64,000 nucleotides of DNA, from NCBI GenBank assembly GCA_025667525.1, contig CM046877.1, positions 291,892,364 through 291,956,363 of the forward strand, read 5' to 3'. Position 1 is the stretch's first letter. Every line of letters begins with the position of its first letter. Of this stretch, positions 13,701 through 24,930 are shown piece after piece. The translations under genes and the position numbers were made by a program. Source of the DNA: Glebionis coronaria. Taxonomy: Eukaryota; Streptophyta; Magnoliopsida; Asterales; Asteraceae. Under the pieces are notes generated by a model. That model saw nothing but the letters and a program-made list of their open reading frames with translations. It did no database searches and was not told the DNA's origin.

Positions 13701-14197
13701 ATTGTTTTTACGACATTGGCTCGTATAATGATTTTTAAGGCAAAAGCCTATATTATGATTTTCGATAAGGATTTGTATAAAATGATTTTGGCTATTTCAT
13801 GTCCTATCAAAACGATTTGTACAAAATGATTTTCAGTAATACTTTTATACTGATATTATATTGATGGAATTTATTAAACTCTATGAATTCACTCGGCGTT
13901 ATCGCTGACCTTTTCTTTTAACATGTTTTATCTCAGGTACTTGAAGGTAATTCTCGGGAAGACGACAAGAATTCATGGCCCGCACTTAAACAATATTTTT
14001 CCATTCAAATACTTTGTAAAACTTTGTATGAAATAATATGACTTGGGACCGATGTAACTTTGTTGTTTATGAATGGAAATGAATAAATATTAAACGACGC
14101 GATTTTTATGCGTTGTCTATGATGTGAGTAATGTGCTATCCCGTAACACCAACTAGTCTTCCGCTGTACTAAGTTGTATAAATTTGGGGGTGTTACA
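10701..14197 (+). repeat. Element A 3' LTR
   Basis: A 3,497-bp direct copy of 1755-5253. Differences seen by eye are scattered single bases plus a short AT microsatellite change near 12895. It is followed by the target-site duplication TAAGT. Confidence 0.95.
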
Positions 14198-14202
14198 TAA
14201 GT

Positions 14203-14609
14203 TGTCACCTTTGGCACATAACTTTGCAATTCTTGTATCAAGGACCATATAAGCACCTTTTAGCAATCTTCAAGGGCCAAATATGTATATTCTTGAAAAT
14301 TCTTGTAATTATTGAGATTTACAAGGGTCAAAAGGGACAAATCTTCAAAAGTTCAGGGACCATTTTTGACAATCTTCAAAACTTCAAGGACTTCTTTGGG
14401 AGTTCATTGTTCGGGTCCGGTTCTTTGTGCGCCTTCGTTTCAGGTGTTCGTTTTTGCTTGAATTTTGTGATCTTTTGTTGATTTCAAGATATCTGTACCT
14501 AAAATACACAATGAACAAACACAAGCATATTTAATGGTATTTTATGATATTTTTAAGTATTTTAAGCCCGATTTGGACGATGAGACTATGTATAAATGCA
14601 GTCTCATCA
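14203..14609 (-). repeat. Inner part of probable element D 3' LTR
   Basis: This continues the sequence interrupted at 1754. It ends CTCATCA at 14609, directly before a polypurine-type tract, so on the minus strand an LTR would start TGATGAGACTGC here. It includes an inverted repeat GATGAGACT...AGTCTCATC (about 14580-14608). No gene is visible. Confidence 0.5.
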
Positions 14610-14660
14610 CTCCCTCATACTAAACCATTGTCGTGCCATCACGCAATGCTATAATTAAGT
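14610..14660 (-). other. Element D polypurine tract and adjoining hairpin
   Basis: On the minus strand a purine run GTATGAGGGAG abuts the LTR start. Immediately upstream is an imperfect stem CATTGTCGTG/CACGCAATG. The same arrangement, with a different stem sequence, sits at the element C 3' LTR (20973-21010). Confidence 0.6.
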
Positions 14661-16424
14661 ATCGTAGCACTTCCAAAATTCATTTTATGATGATATTTAT
14701 TAAAGACATAAATTTAAATAAACTACTACACGTGTTTTAGACATAATCTATTGTTTTCATCACGATTAAGTGACTTTTAGGATAATAGAATAAGAACACG
14801 TGAATGCCTCATAGAGATAAGTTCTTCATCCTCGATTTTCACTTGATTCCATGCTAAGTGTGTAACGAGATCATTGTCATTATAAGTTAGCAACACAATC
14901 ATATCTCATGAGTGTTAATTACGTACTTAGACTCCCTTATTCCTAACTGGTATCTCTTATATTTTATTTTGTCTTAATGATCACGAGGATACATCATTGA
15001 CTTATGCGTGAATAGAGATTAAGTCCAAAAACAGAGTCTTAAAGATGTAACCTAAATCATTAAATTAATAATTCATCCTAATAGGCAACGATGTCAAACA
15101 ATTAAGTCAACAAAAAGGATCGATAAACACAATTTTAGAACGGTTTTGAACATGAGACTTATTACCATGACTTTTATTATCTGCCTCATCATCTGTGGTT
15201 TTATTATCATGGTTTACCTCCATCTTTTATTCAACTTCGCCATGAAGCTTTTATTTTGACTTTGGTCTTGACCTTGTCTTATATTATCCGCCATCATCGG
15301 TAGTTTTATTATGAATTGACGTATATCCTCACACTAAAGCAAAATTTGGATCTTTAAGGCTTCGAAGATTAAGGCTTAATCACTTTTAATTTTGCATAGA
15401 TTTTTCGGCCTTGTGAGCTTCAAATTTTTGCTTGATTTAGGTGAGCACTTGAAATCTTATTATTGTGTGAAGCCTTTGATTATTCGGGTGCCAATACTTC
15501 AAAACCATGACGCTGACGAATCCTCAATGTTTTCCTAATTTAATTACATGGAAGCTACTAAAACAAATTAGAAACCAACAATAGAGACTAAACCGCTAAA
15601 TAAATATTTATTAACAATTTATTTATAAAAGCGTGGGGAGAATAAGCTATAATTACTACACATGAGATCGTGAAGATTACGTAACTTTTAAATAACTCTA
15701 TCATTTCTCGTCCTCATTTAAGAGATTTGGCCTAAAACGTTAAGGAATCGAAGCAAAGTGCTCAACCCGCACGATCGAGTCAAAAATTACTCTTATTCTC
15801 ACCATCGGAAAACCTACATTCGTGTCTTAAACACTTATGAAAAATACGAAAATTTTTAAAATTAGGCCATTTTTAGCCTTATTTTGTAACAAAACGATAA
15901 CAAAACGATGAATATTGGATTGTGTTATGACGTAAGCAAGGTGAAGTATCTACTCACCCCCCCTATACTAAACCTAAACATTGTCCTCAATGTTTCGCGT
16001 CTAGGGGTGAAATACCCCCATACTAGATACGTAGTCGAATGCTTAATCCGGAGCATAGAAAGGGTAAAACGAATAACCTAAAACTCGTTTATGAATTATG
16101 CTAATAAGATAAACGTTAGAACGTAAAAGGATATCATCAGATATCGTAAATCTCCAATGGCAACGATCGAAGCTCGAGTGCTACGTAAAACGAACACGAG
16201 ATGCTTCAATGATGACGATGAATCTAATGAATCACAATCACAAACAACCACGAAACAAAGGTTGGAAGAGCACAAGTCCCCTCGTTAGTTAACTAAGAAA
16301 GTGATAATATGTACAAGGATAAACATGGGAACTCCCCCACGAGGCAACTCGTTTTTGATAACCGAGTCAAGAGCTCGAGTCGAATCCCCATAAATGTGAC
16401 CATTTAGGGACTATCATGGTTTGC
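14661..16424 (-). other. Element D 3' internal non-coding region
   Basis: No protein is visible. Blocks match element C: around 14860-15000 matches 21180-21340, around 15650-15730 matches 22010-22105, and 15957-16020 matches 22600-22670. The last includes an identical 20-nt hairpin (15976-15995) next to a polypurine-type motif. A full Athila-type element would carry RT, RNase H and integrase in this interval; none is seen, so D is non-autonomous. Confidence 0.6.
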
Positions 16425-18087
16425 TCATTTTTGGTAGGGCTTACATGATAAACAAGGCCCAAAAGAAACCGTGAATAAATGCAAAGCCTTTATACCGGGA
16501 TCGAATATCGTATCCTCACATATGGTGGAAAATGATAAAGGAAAAGCAGGAGGATACGTTTTGTAAGGAAGAAAACTCCTTACAACGTACTCGAAGTACG
16601 TGTAGTCATGAGAACCGAGAGGGTGGGTATGATTACTTTGAGACGAAGGTAAAATTGAAAGAGAATCACTAAAAATGGGGGTCTCAAAGTCTCCTCCCGG
16701 TTCAAAGGCAAAAGCCTCATGAAAATCCTCATTCTCATCGAGAGGCGGTCCATCAGTGAACCCCTCGAGAATGGAGGCATCACAAGTCAAAAGAGAAGGC
16801 TCATTCAAATGAGACTTAGGGAGGGTGACTAGCAAATTTGGCTCATCGAGTTTTGGATCCTTAGAATCCTCACTCTCGATGTCCTTGAACGTCTCATCAA
16901 AGAGAGGATTTACGTCACCAAAAACGGACTCGTCACCAAATTCAAAAAGGGTATTTGAGTAGATTTTAACTTCGTCGACACGAACGTCCTCATCGAGTAG
17001 TGACTCGTCATCACTAGTGGAAAAATCATCATCGAAAAGCGGGTTCGAAAAAGTCAATGATTCTCTACCCGAAGTGTCATTGGGAGAGACATCATCACAT
17101 GAAATCGTATCACACTCAATATCGTAATTTGCCTCGATAGAATCTTCGTGGAAAAATTCATCGAGAGAAAAATCACTTAAATCCTCATTGAAAATAACCG
17201 TAGGCTAACTTTTGATTGTAATAGGGATCTCAACACTAGGATTAATACTAAGATTCTTCTCCCCCATACTTAGAGAGGTATCGGGTTTCTTTGGGAGCAT
17301 AAGAGTGATGGTTTCACAAGATGAGTTGAGATTAAAAATGTCGCTATCGTCGTCGTCATCATAAATAGGAGGTGTGATATCACATCTAGCTAGATGCTCC
17401 TCTCTTTTTAGTTCTCGTCTCTTATCACAAATATCGATGCTTAAGCCATTGTAATCTTGTAAAAGTTGTTTAGTTTTAATCTCACAATCTCTTTTAAACT
17501 CGTCACTTATTTCTTTTTATGATATCTCCTAATGCCGAGTTCATTAGTAATATCGTTTATTTCATGGTCGATTCTTCGTTTCTCCTCTTCCATATCTTTG
17601 ATGCTTTTTTCGATCACTTCGACGATTGAAATTTCCTTTTTCTCCACAATTTGTTGAAAAAGCAATTTAATTTCTTTAAATCCCTCGTCGACGCGACTCG
17701 CACCGAGATCATCATCGAAAAAAATTTGTGGAGGTGATTGGTCAAAACCGGAGAATTGATTGTCGAAAGACGTAATATGGTTCATCGGAGAATTGATTGT
17801 GGAGGTGGATATTGCGAATATTGGTCAAATAAATTAGGATTCGGTTCGGGGTCATTATAATTCGTACAACTAAATCCAAAATCGTGCTCCATACCGCAAA
17901 AATCACACGAATAAGACGAAGGCGGTTGTGGAGCTTGGTCATAGGATTGAAATCAATAACCATCGTCGCGTTGTGGTGAGTTGTAGATATACCCCTCCTT
18001 TCCTCCATAAATATCACAATTGAAGCAATTACCACCGTCAGGTGGACCTCCACAATATGGACAAGAGTAATATCCATCGTTGGACAT
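16425..18087 (-). pseudogene. Element D zinc-finger / coiled-coil / acidic retroelement ORF, broken
   Basis: On the minus strand an ATG at 18087 opens a frame with a cysteine cluster (CPYCGG...CFNC), an in-frame TGA at 17953-17955, then a second cluster CDFCGMEHDFGFSC and another stop at 17782-17784. After a frame change comes a 92-residue charged, probably coiled-coil segment (17785-17507) rich in K and E. After further frame changes there is a 210-codon acidic segment (17057-16425) with FSNPLFDDDF and SDDES runs and a late FDPG motif. I recall this combination from proteins widespread in Anthemideae genomes and commonly attached to gypsy elements. FDPG near the end is shared with the acidic tail of element C. 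No capsid, protease or polymerase is recognisable. It is a decayed copy and its function is unknown. Confidence 0.65.
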
Positions 18088-18927
18088 GACGAAACGAGAA
18101 TGGTGTTACGAGAATTAAACACTAGAGGGTTAGAAAAGAATTAATTGATTAGGGGTAAGAAGAATATTTTTCATTTTTGATTGTTTTTTAATTTTTTTGG
18201 TTTTTTTGGTGTATTACGTAGACTCAAATCTACAAATCTCTCCTCGAATCAATTTCTCGATTAAAGGAGCCTCAAGGAATGAAAACGATCACGTGGTGTG
18301 AACGCTTTCGATGACTTTAGAACGTTGGTGGAACACCAACGTTCAAGAGGGTTTAATCTTGAAAACAAGAAAATATATATGATACGTAGATAATACTTGG
18401 GCGGCAAACCCTCGATTAGCCCTCTTTCTCAAAACACGCACAAGCAAGCGGGGGAAACGAGGCGGCGCGAAGCACTTAAGAGCCTTTTTCCCTTAGGTCG
18501 TGAAATACAACCGCCTTATACCCACCTTACGGATTGTGTTAATTGAAATTAAGCCTCACGAAAGTATTTATCTATTTTGCCTTTAGTTTTTTGCTTTAGA
18601 TTCAAATACAATAATTGAGTGATGAAATACCAATTAAGGTTGTGTTTTCACGCTTTTGGAGATATTGTAAATTTATTGTGATACGTATACAATATAGTAA
18701 TATTTATTCACAAAAAACGATAAAACAATAATGGTATATCTACAATATAGTAAAATCATTTTTTTGGTGTGTTTAGATTAGGAAAACTAAACACAAGTTT
18801 TTGGATATTCTATAATATAGTAATAAAAATAAAATGGAGTATGTACGTTATATACGCGTTCCAAAAATGAAAAGAAAAAACGCACTACTCGCACAAACAC
18901 GATATCTAATATGGCACGAAAAACACC
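18088..18927 (-). other. Element D 5' leader
   Basis: Non-coding, lying between the PBS and the ORF on the minus strand. About 18361-18620 is clearly similar to the leader of element E (about 57421-57665): both share the GGGCGG...AACCCTC stretch, the GGGGGAA...GAGG(C/T)GGC stretch, and the block around AGTATTTATCTATTTTGCC. In a retrotransposon this region usually holds packaging and dimerisation signals. Confidence 0.65.
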
Positions 18928-18945
18928 TCCCCAACAGCGGCGCCA
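18928..18945 (-). other. Element D primer binding site (tRNA-Asp type)
   Basis: On the minus strand TGGCGCCGCTGTTGGGGA resembles the Athila PBS complementary to the 3' end of tRNA-Asp, with about three mismatches. It lies 4 nt from the LTR edge, which reads TGATGTAAG on the + strand. Confidence 0.7.
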
Positions 18946-18949
18946 AAAT

Positions 18950-19318
18950 TGATGTAAGTAAATCATACACGTTTTAGGAAAAACACGTATGTGGCAAGTA
19001 TTAAACTCGACGATTTAGGAAAACCGACGAATCGAATAAGTGTGAGTTCGTTCTCGAAGGAGGTGTAGTTGTGTGTGCCAATACGTATAAACAATGTTTG
19101 GATTAGTGTCGTTTTTTGTTAGAAAGAGAGACTTAAAAAAAAGACGAAGCTAAATACTATGACGAAAAATACAAAACCGTAAATAAAGAAAAAAACAAAA
19201 ACAAAAACTTGCCAAATAAAAAAAAACTTTTATTTGGAGAGTCTTAAAATTGAAATCTAAACAGTTTTTAAAACTAAAGATTTTTAAATAATAAAACTAG
19301 GAAAAACAATACTACTAC
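18950..19318 (-). repeat. Element D 5' LTR, inner piece cut by element C
   Basis: This starts TGATGTAAG next to the D PBS and runs until the ACTAC target-site duplication of element C (19314-19318). The continuation is expected from 28086, after the second ACTAC. No counterpart of this piece is visible at the left end of the window. Confidence 0.55.
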
Positions 19319-20972
19319 TAATAACTAGGTTTTGCCTAGTAAGAAAATTATCGTTCTAGTGGTCTAATCGAATTGATCTGGTTTAACTATGTGACTCAGT
19401 CGTTCTTTTGTGGTAACAAAAAGTTGTCGTTGTAGTATATTAAAAATTGCGAAACGTAAATGTAAATGACGTAAAAGTAAAATGGCGTTAAAATAAATCT
19501 AAGTCTAATTAAAAGAAAGGGGTGCAATATTAAAACTTTGAAAAGCAAAATAATTAAATGACTTGAAATTAAAACGTGACGAGAATTAAAATTTGACAAA
19601 GTATTAAAATGACAACTTAAAAATTAAAGAAGAAAAAATAAAAAATAAACCTACCATCGGAATACATTCCGATCGGAATGATGATCGGAATGTACTCTTA
19701 CCTCCAATCGGAATGTTGATCGGAAACCTTGGTCGGAATGCTGTCACCACCCGACCTATCGGAATAACCAAACTCACCCTGATCGGAAAACTTCAATCGG
19801 AATGTGGGAATAAGGGGGCTATCGGAATCCTCCCAATCGGAATGTTGTCGGAACTCCAATCGGAATGCTGTCACCTTCCTCTGATCGGAATACCAAACAC
19901 ACCTAATCGGAATATGTCAAACCCTATTCCGACCAAGCCAAGGAGCGCTGGTCGGAACGATAAACCCTTTTCCGATCACTATGGTCGGAATACAGTAAAA
20001 GGAAACGAAAATAAGCTAAACTAATAAGCTATTACTGAAATAAGCACACACTTAAAATCCTAATCAAAACTCGTATAAGTAAAACTAATAAGCTTTAATT
20101 TAAAGACTTTTGAAAACACGAAATAAGAAAAATGTACGAATACTAACTTTTATATAAAAATAACTTTTATAAAAACTTTAGAAATCTTAAAATAAACACA
20201 AATAAGCTATAAAAATCAATAATCCAAAACAATCAAAAGCATAAAAACATAATCTTTAATCAAATAAGCAACACAATAAGCATGTAAACAAAGATTAAAG
20301 CATAGAAAGAAAGGAAGAATGAGAGATTAAACAAGAAAAGTAAAGGTGCAATAAAAGTAAACTTACTTGGAAATTAAAGGTATTAAAAGTGCAAGACAAT
20401 GTATTTAAATTGACATGAAAAGTAAATGTGCAAAAATTAAAGGTGGAAGAACTAGTGTCACTCTAGCCAACAAGAGTAAAAATGAAATGCTAATGATCTA
20501 TATATAGGGGAGGATTAAAGAATGCTTAGGAAGCTTCCTCCCCTCCTTCATTTCTTCTTAATTGCACCATTAAGTCCTTCCCTTCTTAATATTTTGTTAA
20601 TCTTGGACTTTAATGACTTTTGGCTCGAGATTTCTTTAAACTCGTCTTTTAATTCTTCAATAAATAAGACTTGAGTTCTTCGGCTTTTAGTAAACTTCCG
20701 TCTTTTGAATTTTTCTTCGATATATCTTCAGAATTGGTCTTGGACTTCCGTTCTTTTTGCACTCTTGACTTCTTGACTTCGTCTTTCATATTTTTCTTCA
20801 ATAAAAGCCCGTGAATGCCCGTGTTTTCTCCACTTTTCACCTTTTCGTCCTAAATCACAAAAAAAAACACAAACCACGCATAATTTAGACATAAATGACA
20901 TAAAATACACGTTTTGGCCCGGTTATTATTGTAATTAAGTGGTAAAAAGGATGGGTGTTTACACACCTATCA
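19319..20972 (-). repeat. Element C 3' LTR
   Basis: A 1,654-bp LTR, about 98% identical by eye to 26431-28080. On the minus strand it starts TGATAGGTGTG and ends GTTATTA, so its outer end is TA rather than the usual CA. A minus-strand TATA-like CTATATATAG lies near 20500. It includes the ATCGGAATG array. Confidence 0.93.
19660..19995. repeat. ATCGGAATG-type short-motif array within element C LTR
   Basis: Roughly 17 copies of a core (A/G)TCGGAAT(G), mostly on the + strand with a few inverted, lie within about 340 bp at irregular spacing. The array opens with a perfect 16-bp palindrome CATTCCGATCGGAATG. The same array is kept in the other LTR (26770-27110). Irregular spacing with a conserved core looks more like clustered binding sites than a slippage microsatellite, but no factor is known to me. 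Confidence 0.8.
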
Positions 20973-21012
20973 AATCCCCTACACTTGACCATTGCAATGT
21001 CCTCATGCAATG
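20973..21012 (-). other. Element C polypurine tract and adjoining hairpin
   Basis: On the minus strand AAGTGTAGGGGATT directly precedes the 3' LTR. Next to it lies a stem-loop built from CATTGCAATG and CATGCAATG. Related PPT-like motifs recur inside the element at about 22597-22612, 22653-22668 and 22888-22905. Confidence 0.7.
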
Positions 21013-22995
21013 CATTAGTTACAAAGAACGTTTACATTTTTCATCAAATTCAACCCACGTTGGCCTTTATTAAAGAGATAGAAAACTATAAACATTCAAA
21101 GGAAGAAAATAAAAGCATACCTTAGGTTTTGGAAATGTCATGAATAATCATCATCCTCAAGTTTTCACTTTCTCCAAACCAAGCTTAAAAACGAGATCAT
21201 TGTTATTATAAGTTAGTAAACTAACACGAACTCATGTGGGCCAATTATTCACTTAGACTCCCTTATTCCTAGGTGTATCTCTTATATTTTATTATTGTCT
21301 TGAATGATCACGAAGATGCATTTTTGACTTATTTCGATATTTATTTAGTCCGAAAATAAATTGAACGATTTAATCAATAGTTAGCTAAAGAACAAAATCT
21401 TTTAAAACTGCTTCTCAGGACCTCATAAAGTTCATATCTTGGCATAACTCGCTTCGCGATCTGAGACCTTTCTCGGACCGATATTTGGCAGCGACTTCAT
21501 ACTTCAAACCTTGAGAGACGTTCATGAAATTATGGTCTTCTCTTCATATAGGAATTTCTTCACTTGAAGTTTTGAGAGATTCATACCTGGACCACAACTT
21601 CTTCATTTTTCTCCAATCATTATTTTGGACTTTGATATACAACGATCCGCCTCCTTTTATGACTTGGATCTATTTATCCTCATACCTTGCTAGGGTCTTT
21701 TCGGATACACTTCTCCATGACTTTTGGGGAGTTTTTGCTTTTCGTCGTGTGTCTCGATCCTTCATATTGATTTTCGATAAATGATTCTTCACATCACTTT
21801 GGATCTTTAGCAACAAAATATAGCCCTCATGCCTTGTTAGGACCTTTTTGTACTCGCCAATCTTCGCGTCCCGTTTCAATAAGTTATGCCTTGGCTATGA
21901 ACTCTAATCCATACCGAGCAACTTTAAACGATCTTGGGCTAGAAGCTAAGTAACTTTTCAAATCGTACAACCTTATTTATTGAAGATAAATTTATTAGCA
22001 AGCGATGGGAGAATAGGCTTATAATTAACTCACATAAATTCACGAAAGAGTACCAAACTTATAATTGGCTCTATCATCTCTCGTTCTCCACAGTTTAAAA
22101 TCTCAAGGAATGAGACTCGTGGATGCTTAGCCTATCAAATCAAAGTTTTGGGTTTCGAGTCGCCTATAGGATCTTGCAATCTCTTAGACTTTTTCAAGTT
22201 TAGAAATCGCATTTTAAAGTTCCCTTGTTAAACGACTCTCTAGGATCAATTATAGGAACTTGCGAAAAGTTCTTGTTCTTAACCCGTGAGAGTTAAGACT
22301 TTCGCGTTTTATAGCTCCCTATATAAAAGCCTAGCAAAACTTGACTTAAACATGTTAAGGATACTAGCTAGAGTAAACTTAGATAAGTAAATTCGGGTTG
22401 AGTCAAAAGATTTACAACGTTTAAAGATTAAAACCACTTTATTCAAAATTTATTCTAGTAAAGAAAGAGAATAACTATTCAAAGGGAAAAACTAATGGGC
22501 CAAAATAGATCAAAAATTTTGAAAAATGTCGAAAAAATGATTTTCTGGTTAAAATGAGGACAAATACAAGGAAAAGGCCACTTAACTTCGATAGAAGTCC
22601 CCCTACACTTAATATAAACATTGTCCTCAATGTTTAAGCATGTGGGAGTAAACTCCCCTACACTTAGGACATTGTGCACTTTGTTTAAATCTTGCTAAGG
22701 AAAGGACAGCTAAAGAGATTCCTATTTTAATATTGAGAAAATATAAAATAGTGAATCGAAAAGAGTTTAGGATAGAACCGGGAAGAAGTGAACACAGAAT
22801 CACGGGTCGTCAAGAATCATCAAGAGTAGATCATTGAGCGCGCGAATCCCTGATTAAGAGAGGAGAGGAAATAGCAAACACCAACGGGTCTCCCCTACAC
22901 TTAGGATAAAGAAAGCGAAAAGATAGATACATGGGTTGCCTCCCAAGAAGCGCTTGTTTTTTGATTACCGAGTCGTGAGCCTGACTCGACCTTGA
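21013..22995 (-). other. Element C 3' internal non-coding region
   Basis: About 2 kb with no supported gene. It shares scattered blocks with element D, including the exact 20-nt hairpin at 22616-22635, flanked by the PPT-like CCCCTACACTTA. Pol is absent. Confidence 0.65.
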
Positions 22996-23919
22996 TTACC
23001 ATAGGAAGAAGCATGAAATATATCCACCAGGATCAAAGACATAGTTTTCGTTCATCAAATAGCACATGCTTAAGGCGAACAAGGCAAGACAAAGAAGAGT
23101 AGTCAAGGTTCCCTTAAGCAGCGATGGAGCACGGTGGAAGCAAGGGTGAAGTGGTGCAAGCAGATTTCCATAAGTTCCAAAGATATTTCCTTTTATTTCA
23201 TCAGGTGGATACTGAGATGGCTGCAGAATATCAATATCGGGGTCGAACACCTTTTCCTTTAAGGGAAAATAGCACTCAGGCTCAGCAGAATGTGAAGAAG
23301 ATCCGCGAAGAAGATGCACAACCTCGTCCTCAGAAGGTGGACAAAGAGGTGTTAAATCATATGTGCTGCGGATATCGGTGTCGACCGGTTTCTTCTCCTT
23401 TGAAAGAATGTTCTTCAAATCCAAAGTAGGATCAAGACGATAATCTTCAAAATCTAAAGGAGGAGCATCACTCTCATAAGGGAAGTAAGTGTTGAGAAAC
23501 GTAGAGAAGTCTTCCTCAAATGAGTAATGGTCCAAAGTAGGATCGAGTGATGTAGGAGGATCTTCATCATGTGAAGAATCGCTCGAAAGAGTATCGGCCT
23601 CATCAAAATCATCATATGTGGGCAGATCGGGATACTCAGAAGTAAGGTCATCATAATCATCCGAATCTGAGCTAGAATCATCATCATAAGCATCAAAGAT
23701 CGGTGGAGAATCATAAATCGGAGAAGCTTCCAAATTGGAGAGAGAATCATCCACATCATCATGAAAAAGTGGATTATCATTGCAAGACTCGAATAGAGGA
23801 TTGTTGTAGATGACAAAATCATCGAGCACATTAATCATATTCACAGATTCTCGTCCATAGGATTTGCTTGTAAGCTTCCCCATTTTAAAAACTTGTGAAT
23901 CATTCCCGACTCTTAACAT
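22996..23919 (-). CDS. Element C acidic C-terminal segment of gag-protease polyprotein
   Basis: A 307-codon frame in the same register as the protease frame upstream, separated from it by one TAG (about 23923-23925). Its first residues (LRVGNDSQVFKMG) continue the usual post-protease sequence, so the ATG at 23919 is probably internal rather than a true start. The middle is strongly acidic (D, E and S runs such as DDDSSSDSDDYDD) with SNPLF-like NNPLF motifs, and a late FDPG motif lies 11 residues before the end. The same kind of tail is seen in element D. In autonomous Athila relatives this linker leads to RT; here the frame stops. Its function is not known to me. Confidence 0.7.
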   Translation of the reverse strand: MLRVGNDSQVFKMGKLTSKSYGRESVNMINVLDDFVIYNNPLFESCNDNPLFHDDVDDSLSNLEASPIYDSPPIFDAYDDDSSSDSDDYDDLTSEYPDLPTYDDFDEADTLSSDSSHDEDPPTSLDPTLDHYSFEEDFSTFLNTYFPYESDAPPLDFEDYRLDPTLDLKNILSKEKKPVDTDIRSTYDLTPLCPPSEDEVVHLLRGSSSHSAEPECYFPLKEKVFDPDIDILQPSQYPPDEIKGNIFGTYGNLLAPLHPCFHRAPSLLKGTLTTLLCLALFALSMCYLMNENYVFDPGGYISCFFLW

Positions 23920-23922
23920 TAA

Positions 23923-24915
23923 CTAACCTTCGGCAACATCAACTAGAGCTCGTCCGGTTCTCAAGAATGGCCGACCAAGTATTAAAGGAATACGAGGGTT
24001 TATTTCATAATCAACAACGACAAAGTCGACCGGGAATGTAAATGTGACAACTTTAATGAACACATCTTCGGCAATACCAACGGGGTAAGCGAGAGTGCGA
24101 TTTGCAAGTTCCAGAGTCATCTTTGTTGGAGTGAGGTCGGGCAATGATAGTGTTTTCCAAACACTTAAAGGCATAAGATTAATACTGGCCCCGAGATCAG
24201 CAAGGGTAGTAAATTCTTCAGTTTTGTTGAAGATGCAAGGCAACACAAAACGACCGGGATCTCCAAGCTTTTCCGGAAATTCTTTATGCATAACTGCAGA
24301 GCAGTTTTCATTTAAGCGTGTGTTGGCGAGCTCAATCAGCTTCTCCTTCTTGTTAAGCAATTCCTTGAATGCTTTCACAAATTTCGGCATGTGGACAAGT
24401 GATGCAACAAGGCTAATGTTGATGTTCATTTGAGAGAGTATCTTCACATAGCTTTGCACCTGACAGTCATTCTTTGTTAGCTCGTTGGTCTTGCCTAAGC
24501 GCGAAGGATATGGGATATTGGGTTTGGGTGGTGAAGGTGAAGGTGGTAAAGGTGGAGATGTTGAAGGGTTCTTCTTGGGAACATCGTCATGACGAGGCGG
24601 AGACGGTAATGGTGCACTAATACTAGGTGTAGGAGGAGTAGGGATAAATGGTGGCGGAGGAGGTGTAGATGATGGGGGCGGGATAGGTGGATCGACAATG
24701 GTAATTCCACGACGGGTAGTAATAGCACTCACATTTGCTCGCAGATTGGTGACAGTGTTTGAAGGTAGAGAACTCGAAGAAGAAGGTTGAGATGTGGGCA
24801 AGAAACTAGCAAGCATATTCTTCAAATCATTTGTTTGATTGCTGAAGGAAGATTGGATATTATATCGAAGCTCGTATCTAATCTCATTCCCTTGCTTGGT
24901 AATATCTCCTTTCAA
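23923..24915 (-). CDS. Element C aspartic protease segment (retropepsin-like)
   Basis: A 330-codon frame in register with gag and separated from it by a single TAG (24931-24933). Residues 1-60 are the end of gag. Residues 75-135 are a proline-rich linker. The protease follows with the catalytic motif ADLGASINLMPLS (residues 239-251) and the distal ILGRPFLRTGRALVDVAEG at the end. DLGAS in place of D(S/T)G is the form I know from Athila-type elements. It would cleave Gag in the virus-like particle. The frame ends at another TAG where the family normally continues, so this is probably one polyprotein with two nonsense codons. Confidence 0.85.
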   Translation of the reverse strand: MKGDITKQGNEIRYELRYNIQSSFSNQTNDLKNMLASFLPTSQPSSSSSLPSNTVTNLRANVSAITTRRGITIVDPPIPPPSSTPPPPPFIPTPPTPSISAPLPSPPRHDDVPKKNPSTSPPLPPSPSPPKPNIPYPSRLGKTNELTKNDCQVQSYVKILSQMNINISLVASLVHMPKFVKAFKELLNKKEKLIELANTRLNENCSAVMHKEFPEKLGDPGRFVLPCIFNKTEEFTTLADLGASINLMPLSVWKTLSLPDLTPTKMTLELANRTLAYPVGIAEDVFIKVVTFTFPVDFVVVDYEINPRIPLILGRPFLRTGRALVDVAEG

Positions 24916-24930
24916 ATTGATAATTTGGCT

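Larger units (their letters stand above)
1755..14197 (+). mobile_element. Element A: Ty3/gypsy (Tekay/Del-like chromovirus) LTR retrotransposon, complete but with dead pol
   Basis: It is a full-length element of about 12.4 kb bounded by two direct LTRs (1755-5253 and 10701-14197) and a perfect 5-bp target-site duplication TAAGT (1750-1754 and 14198-14202). A primer binding site follows the left LTR and a polypurine-type tract precedes the right one. The internal region (5254-10700) has no long open frame, but reading it across frames recovers the order gag, protease region, RT, integrase, which is the Ty3/gypsy order. Long LTRs starting TGTGACA and ending GTTACA, together with the RT and integrase wording, fit the Tekay/Del clade. 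The LTRs differ at only about 20 sites by eye. Such a recent insertion is odd for an element whose proteins are all broken; see the related element B. Confidence 0.94.

Noticed and set aside
18950..19318. Direct alignment of the D 5' LTR piece with 1-1754 to prove an LTR pair
   Set aside because: I could not align them by eye, so the D outer limits and LTR pairing remain unproven.
19713..20024. 103-codon frame with IGI/IGM repeats
   Set aside because: It is the translation of the ATCGGAATG array and its flank. The second LTR copy has it shortened.
23124..23429. Open frames on the + strand opposite the element C acidic segment (also 24095-24433 and 25807-26124)
   Set aside because: They are shadows of the gag-protease frame on the other strand.
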